Part shown: piece by piece, positions 45,310 through 55,331 of the stretch
Layout of the letters: every line of letters begins with the position of its first letter
Position numbering within the stretch: position 1 is the stretch's first letter
Assembly: GCA_014382585.1 (NCBI GenBank)
Contig: JACNJL010000023.1
Coordinates: 40,944-104,943, forward strand
Origin: Limisphaerales bacterium
GTDB lineage: Bacteria > Verrucomicrobiota > Verrucomicrobiia > Limisphaerales > UBA1100
Length of the DNA stretch: 64,000 bases
Reading direction: 5' to 3'
Notes under the pieces: generated by a model
Databases searched by the model: none
The model's input: only the letters and a program-made list of their open reading frames with translations
Told to the model about the DNA's origin: nothing
Translations under genes and position numbers: made by a program

Positions 45310-46061
45310 TGAATCTCACCTTAAAAGTTTGGCGCCAAGACAACGCGGACGATCACGGCCGGTTCGAAGAATACGAAGCGCGCGACATCAGTCCCGATAT
45401 GTCGTTTTTGGAAATGCTCGATGTGGTCAACGAAGGGCTCATTGGAACCGGCAAAGAACCGATCGCCTTTGATTCTGATTGCCGCGAAGGCATTTGCGGC
45501 ACGTGCTCGATGGTCATCAATGGCACGGCGCACGGCGGGCAGAAAGGCACCACGGCGTGTCAGTTGCACATGCGGCATTTTAGCGATGGCATGACGATCA
45601 CCATTGAGCCTTGGCGCGCCACGGCGTTTCCGGTGCATCGTGATTTGGTGGTGGACCGCACGGCGTTCGATCGCATTCAGCAAAAGGGCGGCTTCATCAG
45701 TGTGCGCACCGGCAGCGTGCCCGATGCCAATGCCATTCCCGTGCCCAAGGACGAATCCGACCTCGCGATGGATGCTGCACAATGCATCGGCTGCGGCGCG
45801 TGCGTGGCGGCCTGCAAAAACGCCAGCGCGATGCTCTTTGTCGCCGCGAAGATTTCCCACCTCAGCCTTGTGCCGCAAGGCCAACCTGAGCGCGAACGCC
45901 GCGCACTGGCAATGGTGAAGCAAATGGACGACGAAGGCTTTGGCAATTGCACCGTCACCGGCTCGTGCGAAGCGGTGTGTCCCAAGGAGATTTCCCTCGA
46001 TTTCATCGCCCGCATGAACCGCGAATACGGCCGCGCCTTGATCAAAAAAGGCACGATTTAA
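45309..46061 (+). CDS. sdhB: Succinate dehydrogenase/fumarate reductase iron-sulfur subunit SdhB
   Basis: Electron-transfer subunit of 250 residues. The 2Fe-2S site is [15 protein letters not shown] with a further Cys at TTACQLHM; the 4Fe-4S site is [12 protein letters not shown]; the 3Fe-4S site uses the [15 protein letters not shown] segment. It passes electrons from SdhA to the SdhC hemes and quinone. The ATG at 45309 overlaps the sdhA TGA; the GTG one codon earlier is unnecessary. Confidence 0.95.
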   Translation: MNLTLKVWRQDNADDHGRFEEYEARDISPDMSFLEMLDVVNEGLIGTGKEPIAFDSDCREGICGTCSMVINGTAHGGQKGTTACQLHMRHFSDGMTITIEPWRATAFPVHRDLVVDRTAFDRIQQKGGFISVRTGSVPDANAIPVPKDESDLAMDAAQCIGCGACVAACKNASAMLFVAAKISHLSLVPQGQPERERRALAMVKQMDDEGFGNCTVTGSCEAVCPKEISLDFIARMNREYGRALIKKGTI

Positions 46062-46123
46062 ACCGCGCTTTCCCTTGCCAATTCCGCCGAGTGGCGTAGC
46101 CTTTTGTTTTCCGCAACTGGCTT

Positions 46124-47425
46124 ATGAAAAAACATTTATCCCGTCGTCAATTCGTTGGCACCACTGCAGCCTCGGCGGCTGCGGCAGTCGCCTTTCCCTC
46201 CATCCTTCGCGCGCAGGATTCGCAAAAGAAAATTACTATGGGCGTCATTGGGCTCAGTCGCGGGATGGGGCATGTGTTGAAATATATTGAGGCATCGAAC
46301 TGCGAGGTGGGGTATTTGTGCGATGTGGATTCGCGGCGCATCGCCAGTGGGATGAATCGGGCGAAGGGGCCGTTGGCGAAAGTGCCGCAAACGAAAGCGC
46401 CGCAGGGCATCGATGATTTCCGCCGTATTCTGGATGACAAATCGATTGATGCCGTGTCCATTGCCGCGCCGAATTTTTGGCATACCCCAATGGCGATTCT
46501 CGCGATGGAAGCAGGCAAACACGTGTACGTGGAAAAACCCGGCAGCCAGAACAGTCGCGAGGCGGAGTTGATTGTGGCCGCATCGCGCAAATACAAAAAG
46601 AAAGTGCAGATGGGCAACCAACGCCGCAGCCAGCCGGGCATCATCGAGGGAATTGAGCGCGTAAAGGCCGGTGAGATTGGCAAGCCGCTGTACGCGCGCT
46701 GCTATTATAACGGCTCACGCGGCAGCATCGGCAAAGGGAAGTTGGTGGACGTGCCGGCGTGGCTCGGCAAAAAAGGCTGGGAACGCTGGCAGGGCCCGTG
46801 CCCCGAACGGCCGTACAAGGATAACCTCGTGCATTATAATTGGCATTGGCACTGGTACTACGGCGGCGGCGAAATGCAAAACAACGGCCCGCACTTTTTG
46901 GACGTGGCGCGTTGGGGGTTGGAGGTGGATTACCCGAAGCGTGTCACCATGAGTGGGGGGCGGTATCATTTTGATGACGACCAGGAAACGCCCGACACCG
47001 CGTACGCCGTTTACGATTTCGGCGATGTGGGCATCAGTTGGGATCAAAGCAGCTGCCACCGTCGCAAGCCCGAGCCGCATTCGTTCGTGACATTTTATGG
47101 CGACACCGGCCAACTGGAAATCCACGGCGCCGGCTACAAACAATTCGACAAAGCCGGCAAAGAAGTAAAGGCCAACCCCGGCAAATGGGATGACGGCTTT
47201 CACTTCGGCAATTTTCTTAACGGCATCCGCACCGACGAACCTTTGAACTCAGAAATCGCCGACGCCCAAATCAGCACCCGCCTAACCCACCTCGGCAACA
47301 TCGCTCAGCGTGCCGGTGGGGCGATTGATGTTGATCCCAAATCCGGCAAGATTGTTGGCAACGAAGCGGCAGTGGAACAATATTGGTCGCGCGAATATCG
47401 CAAGGGCTGGGAGCCGAAAGTGTAA
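46124..47425 (+). CDS. Gfo/Idh/MocA family oxidoreductase (Tat-exported)
   Basis: NAD(P)-dependent oxidoreductase of 433 residues. N-terminal [26 protein letters not shown] is a twin-arginine signal, so the enzyme is exported folded. The Rossmann part shows [52 protein letters not shown] (the EKP motif with the catalytic Lys) and the C-terminal domain [17 protein letters not shown]. Such exported members are abundant in PVC bacteria and related to sugar metabolism; the substrate is unknown. Starts 62 nt after sdhB; independent function likely. Confidence 0.9.
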   Translation: MKKHLSRRQFVGTTAASAAAAVAFPSILRAQDSQKKITMGVIGLSRGMGHVLKYIEASNCEVGYLCDVDSRRIASGMNRAKGPLAKVPQTKAPQGIDDFRRILDDKSIDAVSIAAPNFWHTPMAILAMEAGKHVYVEKPGSQNSREAELIVAASRKYKKKVQMGNQRRSQPGIIEGIERVKAGEIGKPLYARCYYNGSRGSIGKGKLVDVPAWLGKKGWERWQGPCPERPYKDNLVHYNWHWHWYYGGGEMQNNGPHFLDVARWGLEVDYPKRVTMSGGRYHFDDDQETPDTAYAVYDFGDVGISWDQSSCHRRKPEPHSFVTFYGDTGQLEIHGAGYKQFDKAGKEVKANPGKWDDGFHFGNFLNGIRTDEPLNSEIADAQISTRLTHLGNIAQRAGGAIDVDPKSGKIVGNEAAVEQYWSREYRKGWEPKV

Positions 47426-47433
47426 GCCGCCGG

Positions 47434-47757
47434 ATGGACCTGTTCAAGCCGTACCGGCAAATCGAAGCCTCCGATGAATTCGTGGTCTACGAATTCCGTA
47501 CGGGCTTCGTGTATCTGTTGTACGCGATTCTCCTGATTATCGGCGCGGGCTACCTTTTCCACCTAAACGTGGTGAGCTACGCGGGCGTGGGCTTGATGTT
47601 ATTGTACCTGTGTTTGGTTTCAACACAGTACCGGAGTCTTTCGAAAAGAATCAGCCAAGCGGCGGCTGAAGCTACAGTGGAATTTTCCGGCAGCAAATGG
47701 TCATTCGCCAACCCGCTCAAAGTGAAGATTCCAAGTAAGTTTGAGAAGGGTTCTTAA
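47434..47757 (+). CDS. Small membrane protein, unknown
   Basis: Protein of 107 residues with a polar N-terminus (MDLFKPYRQIEASDEFVVYEFRTG), two adjacent hydrophobic helices (VYLLYAILLIIGAGYLF and YAGVGLMLLYLCLV) and a basic, soluble C-terminal tail. Not recognised. The ATG at 47434 lies 8 nt after the oxidoreductase stop; a longer frame begins inside that gene. Probably co-transcribed with it. Confidence 0.65.
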   Translation: MDLFKPYRQIEASDEFVVYEFRTGFVYLLYAILLIIGAGYLFHLNVVSYAGVGLMLLYLCLVSTQYRSLSKRISQAAAEATVEFSGSKWSFANPLKVKIPSKFEKGS

Positions 47758-47763
47758 GGTACT

Positions 47764-47819
47764 AATTTCACGGATGCACACAGATTCATTGATTTGTGAA
47801 GATCGGCGAAATCCGTGTC
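47764..47819. repeat. Dispersed ATCCGTG-type inverted repeat
   Basis: TTTCACGGAT (47766-47775) and GAAATCCGTG (47808-47817) flank a variable middle that includes CACACAGATT. The outer words match the arms of the palindrome at 33684-33715. It fills the gap between the small membrane protein gene and the convergent ileS. Confidence 0.55.
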
Positions 47820-47822
47820 GAG

Positions 47823-50606
47823 TCAACTCACAGCATCCGCGCACCTCGTGCAGCATTCAGGGTGGGTATTGTGTTGGCCGACGGTTTCTTCCCAGCGCCA
47901 GCAGCGGGTGCATTTTGTGCCTTTGGCTTTGGTGACAATGTAAGTGGCGGTTTCGGCGGATTTATCTTCGATGAGTTCGAGTTGGGAAATGTTGATGAGT
48001 TCGCGCAGGGGCTCAGCGTGGGCTTGGGCGGTGGCGAGATCGGGGGCGGTGAGGGTGACGCGGGCTTCGAGGGCTTTTCCGATTTGTTTTTCCTGGCGGG
48101 CTTTTTCTAATTCGGCGAGGGCAGGTTCGCGGTGGGCGAAAAGGGTTTGCCACACAGTTTTTTCCTCGGCGGGCAATTCAAATTGTTCAGCGGGCCAATC
48201 GGCGAGGTGAATGGAGTCGGTGTTTTCGCCCGGGAGAAATTCCCACGCTTCTTCGGCGGTAAAAACGCAGATGGGCGCGAGCATTCGGGTGAGACCGGAG
48301 GCGAGGCGGTGCAGGGTGGTTTGCGCGGCGCGGCGGCTGGGGGCATTGGCGGCGTCGGCGTAGAGGCGGTCTTTGATGCAGTCGTGATAAATTGCGGAGA
48401 GCTCCACGGATGCAAACTGGCTGATGCGCTGGTAAACGACGTGGTACTCGAAGCGCTCGTAAGCGGCGGTGACGTCTTGTTGCATCCTGCTGAATTGATC
48501 GAGCATCCAGCGGTCGAGACCGGTGAGGTTGGCATCGGGCACGGTGTGTTGCGCGGGGTCGAAATCGTAAAGATTGCTGAGCTGATAGCGTAGGGCGTTG
48601 CGGAGGTTGCGATAGGTCTCGGCAACTTTTTTGATGCGCTCGGTGCTGACGGTGATGTCATTTCGGAAATCCTGTGAGGCGATCCACAGCCGCACAATGT
48701 CCGCGCCGTACTCGCCGATATACGCCTCGCTGGTTTGCGGTTTGGTGTTTGCACCTTGATTGCTCTTGGCAATTTTCGCGCGGTCGGCATCGACCATAAA
48801 ACCGTGGGTGAGGACGGTTTTGTAGGGCGGCGCGCCGTTGCCGGCGAGGGAGAGCAGCAACGAGGACTGGAACCAACCGCGATGTTGGTCGCTGCCTTCG
48901 AGGTAAATGTCGGCAGCGCCGTCGCACGCAAGTTCGTTGCGCTGCATCAGAACGGCGCGGGAACTGGAGCCAGAATCGATCCAGACGTCGAGGGTGTCAG
49001 TGGATTTTTTGTTCGGCGCATCACCGGTCCAATCGTCGGGGCAAACGTCGGCCCAGAGTTCGTCGGTGTCACGCTCGAACCACACGTTGGAGCCGTGTTG
49101 CTCGATAAGGTCGGCGGTGTTGCGGACGATGCGGGCGTCGAGCAGCGGTTCGCCGTCGGCATTGTAAAAGGCTGGGATGGGCACGCCCCACGTGCGCTGG
49201 CGGCTGATGCACCAGTCGGGGCGCGATTCGACGGCGCCGCGAATGCGGGCCTTGCCCCAGTCGGGCACCCACTGCACCTCGTCGATGGCGGCCAGCGCGG
49301 TTTGCCGGAAGCCCTCGTGGTCGACGTTGATGAACCACTGGTCCATGCCGCGAAAGATGACGGGCGTTTTGCTGCGCCAACAGTGCGGGTAGCTGTGTGT
49401 GTAATTTTTCTGATGCACGAGCGCGGCTTGTTCGCGCAGCAATTCGAGTACCGCCTCGTTGGCTTCGCTTTTGCCGTTCTTTTCGAGAATGGCTTTGCCG
49501 AGCAAGTCGGCGGGCATTTGGTCGGCCACGGGCAAGTCGTCGGTGTGGGCGAATTTTCCGTCGTCGTCGACGGGGCAATAAATGGGGAGGCCGTTCGCGC
49601 AGCCGAGGTGATAATCGTCCATGCCGTGTCCGGGGGCGACGTGGACGAAACCGGTGCCGGTGGTGTTCTCGACAAAGTTGTCACCGGCAAAAAGCTTGGC
49701 GGATTTGTCGATGAATGGATGGCGATATTCCAGCGCGCCGACGGCATCGCCATTGAGCGATTCGATTTCCTCAAAACTATCCCAGCCGCACGTTTTGGCA
49801 ACAGTCGGCAGCAGCGTGCTCTCGACAATGTACTGCTCGCCATTGACGCGCACTTTTTTATACGTGAACCGCGAGTTATATGCTACGGCGAGATTGGCGG
49901 GCAGCGTCCACGGGGTGGTGGTCCAAATAATGAGGTGTGTGTCGTCCGCGCCACTGACCGGAAATTTCACAAACACACTTTGGCTGACGTGGTCGGCGTA
50001 TTCCACCTCCGCCTCGGCGAGGGCGGTGCGACAGGGGATGCTCCAGTAGACTGGTTTTTTGCCGCGATAGACGAAGCCCTTTTCAGCGAGGTCGGCAAAA
50101 AGGCGCAGCTCTTCGGCTTCGTATTTTTTGTCGAGCGTGAGGTAGGGGTTCTCCCAATCGCCAAACACTCCGAGGCGCTTGAATTGTTCGCGTTGGATGT
50201 CGATGTACTTCTGGGCGTACGCCTCGCAGGCGGTGCGGATTTCGGCGGCGGTGGCGTCTTGGCGGTTTTCCTTGCGGAGATCCTGCATCACCTTGAATTC
50301 GATGGGCAATCCGTGGCAATCCCAGCCGGGCACGTACGGCACATTTTTGCCACGCATGGTTTGGAATTTTAGGATGAAATCCTTGAGCGTTTTGTTGAGG
50401 GCGGTGCCGATGTGCACGTCGCCATTGGCGAAGGGCGGGCCGTCGTGGAGGATGAATGATTCGGTGGCTTGGGCGTGGCGGGCGCGGATGCGGTCGTGGA
50501 TGTTCTCCGCGTCCCATTGCTCGAGGCGTTCGGGCTCGCGTTGCACGAGGCCGGCTTTCATTGGAAAACCAGTCTTCGGCAAATTGAGTGTGTCTTTATA
50601 ATTCAT
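47823..50606 (-). CDS. ileS: Isoleucyl-tRNA synthetase IleS
   Basis: Class I aminoacyl-tRNA synthetase of 927 residues. The N-terminal YKDTLNLPKTGFPMKAGL is IleS-typical. The HIGH motif is in GDVHIGTALNK; WDCHGLPIEFKV follows; the KMSKS-loop position reads AKIAKSNQG, a degenerate form. The editing domain lies between (TTTPWTLPANLAVAY). The C-terminal zinc knuckle CTRCWRWEE ... CCTRC is present. The ATG at 50606 is chosen; the frame runs a few codons further upstream without family similarity. Convergent with the small membrane protein gene across a dispersed repeat. Confidence 0.97.
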   Translation of the reverse strand: MNYKDTLNLPKTGFPMKAGLVQREPERLEQWDAENIHDRIRARHAQATESFILHDGPPFANGDVHIGTALNKTLKDFILKFQTMRGKNVPYVPGWDCHGLPIEFKVMQDLRKENRQDATAAEIRTACEAYAQKYIDIQREQFKRLGVFGDWENPYLTLDKKYEAEELRLFADLAEKGFVYRGKKPVYWSIPCRTALAEAEVEYADHVSQSVFVKFPVSGADDTHLIIWTTTPWTLPANLAVAYNSRFTYKKVRVNGEQYIVESTLLPTVAKTCGWDSFEEIESLNGDAVGALEYRHPFIDKSAKLFAGDNFVENTTGTGFVHVAPGHGMDDYHLGCANGLPIYCPVDDDGKFAHTDDLPVADQMPADLLGKAILEKNGKSEANEAVLELLREQAALVHQKNYTHSYPHCWRSKTPVIFRGMDQWFINVDHEGFRQTALAAIDEVQWVPDWGKARIRGAVESRPDWCISRQRTWGVPIPAFYNADGEPLLDARIVRNTADLIEQHGSNVWFERDTDELWADVCPDDWTGDAPNKKSTDTLDVWIDSGSSSRAVLMQRNELACDGAADIYLEGSDQHRGWFQSSLLLSLAGNGAPPYKTVLTHGFMVDADRAKIAKSNQGANTKPQTSEAYIGEYGADIVRLWIASQDFRNDITVSTERIKKVAETYRNLRNALRYQLSNLYDFDPAQHTVPDANLTGLDRWMLDQFSRMQQDVTAAYERFEYHVVYQRISQFASVELSAIYHDCIKDRLYADAANAPSRRAAQTTLHRLASGLTRMLAPICVFTAEEAWEFLPGENTDSIHLADWPAEQFELPAEEKTVWQTLFAHREPALAELEKARQEKQIGKALEARVTLTAPDLATAQAHAEPLRELINISQLELIEDKSAETATYIVTKAKGTKCTRCWRWEETVGQHNTHPECCTRCADAVS

Positions 50607-50648
50607 ACCCAGCAAAGGGCGGGACGCTAACAATCGCACGCGGTCATG

Positions 50649-51122
50649 TCAAAGCATGACGCGTTCGATTTTCAACAGTTTGATTTTCCAACCCATGCCC
50701 CCCGAAAACCCAGTGAGACTGCCGTTGGCGCCGATGACGCGGTGGCAGGGGATGAGCACGGGAATCGGATTGGCTCCGCAGGCACCCCCGATGGCGCGAG
50801 CGGCCTTTGGGCGGCGCACAGCGCAGGCCAATTCGCCATAACCACGCGTGCATCCAGCGGGAATGCGCAGCAGCGCGCGCCACGTTTGTTGTTGAAAAGG
50901 GGTGCCCGACGAGAGGTCGAAGGGCGGCAGCATTTTTGGGGTTTTCCCGGCGAGCATTGTTTTAAGTGCGGCGGTGGTTTGACGCAGCCAGTTCGTGGGC
51001 GGATCGATGGAGGCGTCGATGGGATCGATGGCGGCTTTGGGAAACTGCAAACGCGCGAGCCCGCGTTTGGTGAATTGGGCGCGAAACGTTCCGAGAGGCG
51101 TTTCGATGAGGACGGCGTGCAT
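50649..51122 (-). CDS. ogt: Methylated-DNA--protein-cysteine methyltransferase (Ogt/Ada-C type)
   Basis: Suicide repair protein of 157 residues that removes O6-alkyl groups from guanine. The active site is IPCHRVIGANGSLTGFSGG, with the acceptor Cys in PCHR; FQQQTWRALLRIPAGCTRGYGELA is the helix-turn-helix DNA-binding segment with the Arg finger region. The ATG at 51122 is the natural start. It lies 42 nt upstream of ileS on the same strand. Confidence 0.95.
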   Translation of the reverse strand: MHAVLIETPLGTFRAQFTKRGLARLQFPKAAIDPIDASIDPPTNWLRQTTAALKTMLAGKTPKMLPPFDLSSGTPFQQQTWRALLRIPAGCTRGYGELACAVRRPKAARAIGGACGANPIPVLIPCHRVIGANGSLTGFSGGMGWKIKLLKIERVML

Positions 51123-51167
51123 GGCCAAAGGCTAATGCGCGGACGATGTGCCGCAAGCCAATACCAT

Positions 51168-51656
51168 TTACAACTGCGGGATGAGTAGGCTGAGGAGGGT
51201 CCAGAGCATTCCGAGCAGGGCCAGCGCGAGGAGGATGAAGCGGTTCCGGGCCACGCGCCGTTCGCCGCGCAGGGCGGTGTAGCCATAATCGCGGCCGGCG
51301 GCGAGGTAGGTGACCAGTTTGTTGTTGCCGGTGGGGGCGGGATTGAGCCGGTGCCGTAGGCGACGCCACCAGCCGACGAGATTAAATTTTCGTACACCTT
51401 GATCGTTGTAGAGACCGGAGCATTCGGGGTCGGTGCCGAGTGGTAGGGAGTGGGTCAGTGCTTTGTCGGAGTACAGAATGGGGTCGGGCGGAAGGTGGCA
51501 GGTTTCCTCCATCACGGATTGGATTTGGCGCGGGTTGGCGAGGGTGGAGGCGTTGCTGAGTTGAGCGATCTGGGATTCGAGCGCGGCAATTTCCTGATGT
51601 AGTTCACGCGACCGCGAGGTCATCGGGTCAGTCTTGCGTTTGAACCAACCGATCAT
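51168..51656 (-). CDS. Unknown protein with N-terminal coiled coil and C-terminal membrane anchor
   Basis: Protein of 162 residues, not recognised. An N-terminal basic start (MIGWFKRK) precedes a short coiled-coil segment (SRSRELHQEIAALESQIAQL); the middle is polar with two isolated Cys; the C-terminus is a strong hydrophobic helix (FILLALALLGMLWTLLSLLIPQL) that would act as a tail anchor. It starts 4 nt after a gene of similar architecture, so both may act as a pair at the inner membrane. Confidence 0.62.
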   Translation of the reverse strand: MIGWFKRKTDPMTSRSRELHQEIAALESQIAQLSNASTLANPRQIQSVMEETCHLPPDPILYSDKALTHSLPLGTDPECSGLYNDQGVRKFNLVGWWRRLRHRLNPAPTGNNKLVTYLAAGRDYGYTALRGERRVARNRFILLALALLGMLWTLLSLLIPQL

Positions 51657-51660
51657 GAGG

Positions 51661-52302
51661 TTATCCCCGCATTAGCAGCACGGCGGTAATCGTCGCGCCG
51701 ATGAGTAGCACCGGCCACGTGAGGGCGAGCCCCCACAGGCAGAGTTGGCCAAAACTGCTTGGCATCGGCAGGCCCATCTGACCCGGTTGCGCGGGCGCGG
51801 CCGAACCTTGCCCCTCGTTGTTTTGTGCGCCGCTGAGCAGCGTCCATTTCAGGCGCGCGGAGTTCAGTTCCATGCGGGCATTTTCGATGGTGGTGAGGTT
51901 GCGGGTGAGCAGTACTTTCCAATTCTCATCGTGAGTGTCCACGTCCACCAGTGCATCAACTTTGGTGAGGGCATCGCGTAGGTCATCCATGGAGCGCGCC
52001 ATTTGCTCGGCGTCGCGCTGGGCGTCCAACTGCGCTTCCTCGAGTAATCCGAGGCTGCGCGTGAGTTCATGGAGCATCTCCTCGCGGCCGGTTTGGAATT
52101 CCGAAAAACGGCGGCGCGATTCCTCCACAGTGGCTTTCTCCCGCTCCAATTTGTCACGTGCGTGGTTGAGGGACGCGAGTTGGGTTTGCAGGGTTGAAAC
52201 CTGATTATCCAAATCTTCGCGATCCTCTTGCACCAAAGTTGTGCCTTTGGCAGTAGCGGGAAAATCCTCCTCTAACAAATCCGGCCCATCGAAAACAGCC
52301 AT
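51661..52302 (-). CDS. Unknown coiled-coil protein with C-terminal membrane anchor
   Basis: Protein of 213 residues, not recognised. It has an acidic N-terminus, a long heptad-like coiled coil (about residues 25-100, rich in Glu/Arg/Leu), a second helical region, a Pro/Gly/Gln linker near 170-180, and a C-terminal hydrophobic helix (LCLWGLALTWPVLLIGATITAVLLM) followed by RG. The layout is that of a tail-anchored scaffold or tether. Forms a 4-nt-spaced pair with the downstream gene, and sits 68 nt downstream of the ABC exporter permease. Confidence 0.62.
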   Translation of the reverse strand: MAVFDGPDLLEEDFPATAKGTTLVQEDREDLDNQVSTLQTQLASLNHARDKLEREKATVEESRRRFSEFQTGREEMLHELTRSLGLLEEAQLDAQRDAEQMARSMDDLRDALTKVDALVDVDTHDENWKVLLTRNLTTIENARMELNSARLKWTLLSGAQNNEGQGSAAPAQPGQMGLPMPSSFGQLCLWGLALTWPVLLIGATITAVLLMRG

Positions 52303-52370
52303 AGGGAAAAGTTAGGGAAAAAAGGCGGTGATGTAAAGCTTTGGTTGCAACTGACCAATGCCCTTCCCCT

Positions 52371-55316
52371 TTAGTGTTCAAATTTCTTCACGCGGGTTAG
52401 CGCGTAGCTCAACGGACCGAGGCCAACGATGATTGAGAACACCAAAAACATGCCGAGATAAATCATGCGAATTTCCATTGGATGCCGTCCGAAGACCTGC
52501 CATGGCGACCCGAAGGGCGAGCCCGCGCCGAGCAGCATCACGGCGAGGCCGATGTACACGAAGCTGAGCACGAGACAAAACGTGCCGCCAAAGCCAGCGA
52601 CAATTTTGCTGGGGTTATCTTCTTTGAGGTTCGGGTACATCACACCCATGCCCACGGCGAGTCCGTTGAGAGCGATGGCCATGATGGAGATGGCGGCCAT
52701 GAAGAACAGCACCTGAAACGGCGGCAATTGCAGCATGCGGCACGAAAACCAAATGAGCGGCAGGCTGATGAGCAGCGAAATGGCCGAGGCAAGCAAGAAT
52801 TTTACTTTCACCACGCGCGAGAGGCCCAGCGGCGAGAGGCCGACGATCCAAAGTCGTTTGCCTTCCAGCGAGAATTGCGGATAGACAAAACGGGTGGTCA
52901 ACGTGGCGAGATTCAGCGCGCACGCGGCGAGGTTCATAAAGCTGACCAGCTTGAAAAAGTAATCGCCGCCAAAACGGCCGCCCGTGAAGAGCGAGGTGAA
53001 TTGCTCGGTGAAGAAACGGAGATTCAAAATGTACACGCCGAGAATGCCAAAGAGAATGAGCGACTGCCCCCATTGCGCAGTGTCGCGCCAAAACATCCGG
53101 ATGTCTTTGAGCAGTACGGCGAGTACGTCGGAGGGCAGGCGGGGGATTTTTTTGAAAAGGCGCTCAGCTAAGCCCGGTTCGTATTTGAACACCTTCCGTT
53201 TTTCCTGCCATTGCTTGAACCAATTTTCGAACCGCGTGGCGAGGGGCATTTGCCAAATCGTGGTGGCCGCCTGTGCCAACGCGGCGGCAAGCATCAACCA
53301 TGCGCCGAAGCCGAGGAACCGCCAGCCGGGGATGCCGAAGGCGCTGCCGACGCCGGAGCCATCGAGACGGGTGAGCCAATGATCGCTGCCGGTCGCGAAG
53401 GCAACAAAGAGACCCAGCACCGTGCCAGCCGCAAGCAGGTGGACGGTGCGGTTGTTAATAATCCACGCCAGCAGGGCCATGAGCGGAATGGCGAGGAGTG
53501 CCAGTGGCGGCACGGTGGCGGATAGGGCAGGTGATGGTTTTCGGGCGGCTACGGGGGGAGTCATTCGGCCGAGTTGCCAGTGGTTCCAGTCGAATTTTGA
53601 TGTGGGTGTGTTAGCTCCGTATAAATTTGTGCGCCACATTTGCAAGAGGTCGTTGCCGAACACACCGGTTTCATCATTGGGCGTACTGCCGGGCAATGTG
53701 AGATGCAGGGTATCGCCTACGCGGGAGAGGGTGCCTTCGAAATAATTTCCGTAATCGGTGATCCAAACGTTTTTTTCAGTGGGCTCGTTGTGCGCGTCCA
53801 CCAGTGCGATTGATCGGCGGAAAAACAGGCGATGCGTTTGTTCAGGTAAAGGCGCTTCGGTGCCGGATTTGGCAGGAAAAGTGAGTGTGCGATTGTTGAG
53901 TTGTGGTGTGCCGATGGGATGCAGCAACGTGACTTGCGATGGAGGTAAAGGCGCCAGCAACGTGGCCTCGGGTTCGATGGCAAAGTTGGCGGCGGCCCCG
54001 CGCAGCACGGAACGGCCGCGAGCAACATCCAGCCCGGACAAGCTGGGGCGCAGATTGGATTGCAGCAGGTGGTCGAGATCAGGCCCAAGTTGCCTCATCT
54101 CGCCCGAGCCGCTGCGGAGGTAGAGGTTTCGGATTTCCGGCTGCAAATGATAAAGCGCGCCGCGCGCGAGGCGGGGTTCCAATTCCGCCACCTGATTGGT
54201 GAGCCAGCGCCCGAGCGATTGGGTGTCCACATCTTCAGATTTGCGTTGTGCGGCGTAGTGGGCCGAAAGCGGGGCGAGTTCCCCCCGCCAATGGTTTTGT
54301 AGTGGCTCGAAATCTACCACCGGCAAAAACCACGCCAATAAAACGACTTGCGCGCACAAGCGCGGCGCGTGGCGCATGGCGGTGGACCAATCGCCGGCGA
54401 GGCTGCCGCGGCTGAGCGTGGAGGATAGCGACGCATAAAAATGACGACCGGTTTTTGTGAATCCAAGGAATCCGAAAAAAAGCACGTTGGACATCAGCAC
54501 CGCGGCAAAGAACCCCGCCGCCGCGCGCGCGCCTTCCACCCAATGCGTGAGCGTGCTGGAGAGCCAATAGCTGGGCAGGAACGGGAACTGCGCGATTTGG
54601 GTTTTGGCGAGCAGTCGGTCCGTGAGATCCACCACGCGCGTTTCGAGCGTCTGCTCGCTGGCGGCTTCGGGTTGGAGGTAAACTTTTACCGAATAACACA
54701 TTGCCAGCAGCAACAGCACGGCGGTGGCTTGAAAGAGTGAGCGATCCAAAAAACGCGCCATCGCCACGGCGATCCAGCAGCCGAACACCGCCGGCAACAT
54801 AATAAACACCGCCACGAGCGGCGGCGTGAGTACATAAAAATACCAGTCTGCATGTTGATGAATGCCGAAGGCGAGCAGCAGCGGTGCTACTAAAACGATG
54901 AATGCCCATGAGGCAACCACAGCGGTCTCGATGAGTTTCCAGCGGAAAATCGATTGGGCCGGGATGGGCAACGTGTTGAGGAAACGCGATTCCTCATTTC
55001 TGAACATATTGGTGTAGCCGACCACCACGTTGGAAAAAAGCAGGAGCATGAAGAGAAACGCAAACAGCAAAAAGATGAGTCGCTCGATGAGGAGATCGCC
55101 CAGTCCTGGGAATTTTGAAACATAACGCAGCCCGCCATAAAACATGCCGGAGGCGAGCAGTGGATAAAAAAGAAGGAACCCCACGATTAACACGGAGAGG
55201 AACCCCGAGCGTTGACTGGCTTCTTTGAAGCGGCGCGCCGCCTGCGCGAGATGCACCCGGAGCAAGAGCATCAGCGGCGAGGTAAACCGGTTTCGGACAG
55301 CGGGCAGGAATTCCAT
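52371..55316 (-). CDS. ABC-2-type exporter permease (large)
   Basis: Inner-membrane protein of 981 residues. An N-terminal membrane block (about residues 40-320, about six helices, FPLLFYPLLASGMF-like and LIFLLFAFLFMLLLFSNVVVGYTNMF) and a C-terminal membrane block (about 590-980) flank a large soluble middle region. It fits the putative ABC exporter families of Planctomycetes/Verrucomicrobia in which permease and periplasmic part are one chain. The ATPase gene lies 15 nt upstream on the same strand. Cargo unknown. Confidence 0.78.
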   Translation of the reverse strand: MEFLPAVRNRFTSPLMLLLRVHLAQAARRFKEASQRSGFLSVLIVGFLLFYPLLASGMFYGGLRYVSKFPGLGDLLIERLIFLLFAFLFMLLLFSNVVVGYTNMFRNEESRFLNTLPIPAQSIFRWKLIETAVVASWAFIVLVAPLLLAFGIHQHADWYFYVLTPPLVAVFIMLPAVFGCWIAVAMARFLDRSLFQATAVLLLLAMCYSVKVYLQPEAASEQTLETRVVDLTDRLLAKTQIAQFPFLPSYWLSSTLTHWVEGARAAAGFFAAVLMSNVLFFGFLGFTKTGRHFYASLSSTLSRGSLAGDWSTAMRHAPRLCAQVVLLAWFLPVVDFEPLQNHWRGELAPLSAHYAAQRKSEDVDTQSLGRWLTNQVAELEPRLARGALYHLQPEIRNLYLRSGSGEMRQLGPDLDHLLQSNLRPSLSGLDVARGRSVLRGAAANFAIEPEATLLAPLPPSQVTLLHPIGTPQLNNRTLTFPAKSGTEAPLPEQTHRLFFRRSIALVDAHNEPTEKNVWITDYGNYFEGTLSRVGDTLHLTLPGSTPNDETGVFGNDLLQMWRTNLYGANTPTSKFDWNHWQLGRMTPPVAARKPSPALSATVPPLALLAIPLMALLAWIINNRTVHLLAAGTVLGLFVAFATGSDHWLTRLDGSGVGSAFGIPGWRFLGFGAWLMLAAALAQAATTIWQMPLATRFENWFKQWQEKRKVFKYEPGLAERLFKKIPRLPSDVLAVLLKDIRMFWRDTAQWGQSLILFGILGVYILNLRFFTEQFTSLFTGGRFGGDYFFKLVSFMNLAACALNLATLTTRFVYPQFSLEGKRLWIVGLSPLGLSRVVKVKFLLASAISLLISLPLIWFSCRMLQLPPFQVLFFMAAISIMAIALNGLAVGMGVMYPNLKEDNPSKIVAGFGGTFCLVLSFVYIGLAVMLLGAGSPFGSPWQVFGRHPMEIRMIYLGMFLVFSIIVGLGPLSYALTRVKKFEH

Positions 55317-55331
55317 AGCGGCGGGTACTGG

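Noticed and set aside
48735..50372. Long plus-strand open frame of 545 codons opposite ileS
   Set aside because: Its translation has no known motif and the opposite strand encodes full-length IleS; GC-rich third positions keep the antisense frame open.
50643..50660. GTCATG/CATGAC hairpin at the ogt stop
   Set aside because: Six-bp stem with no T-run; could be chance or part of an mRNA end, not assignable.
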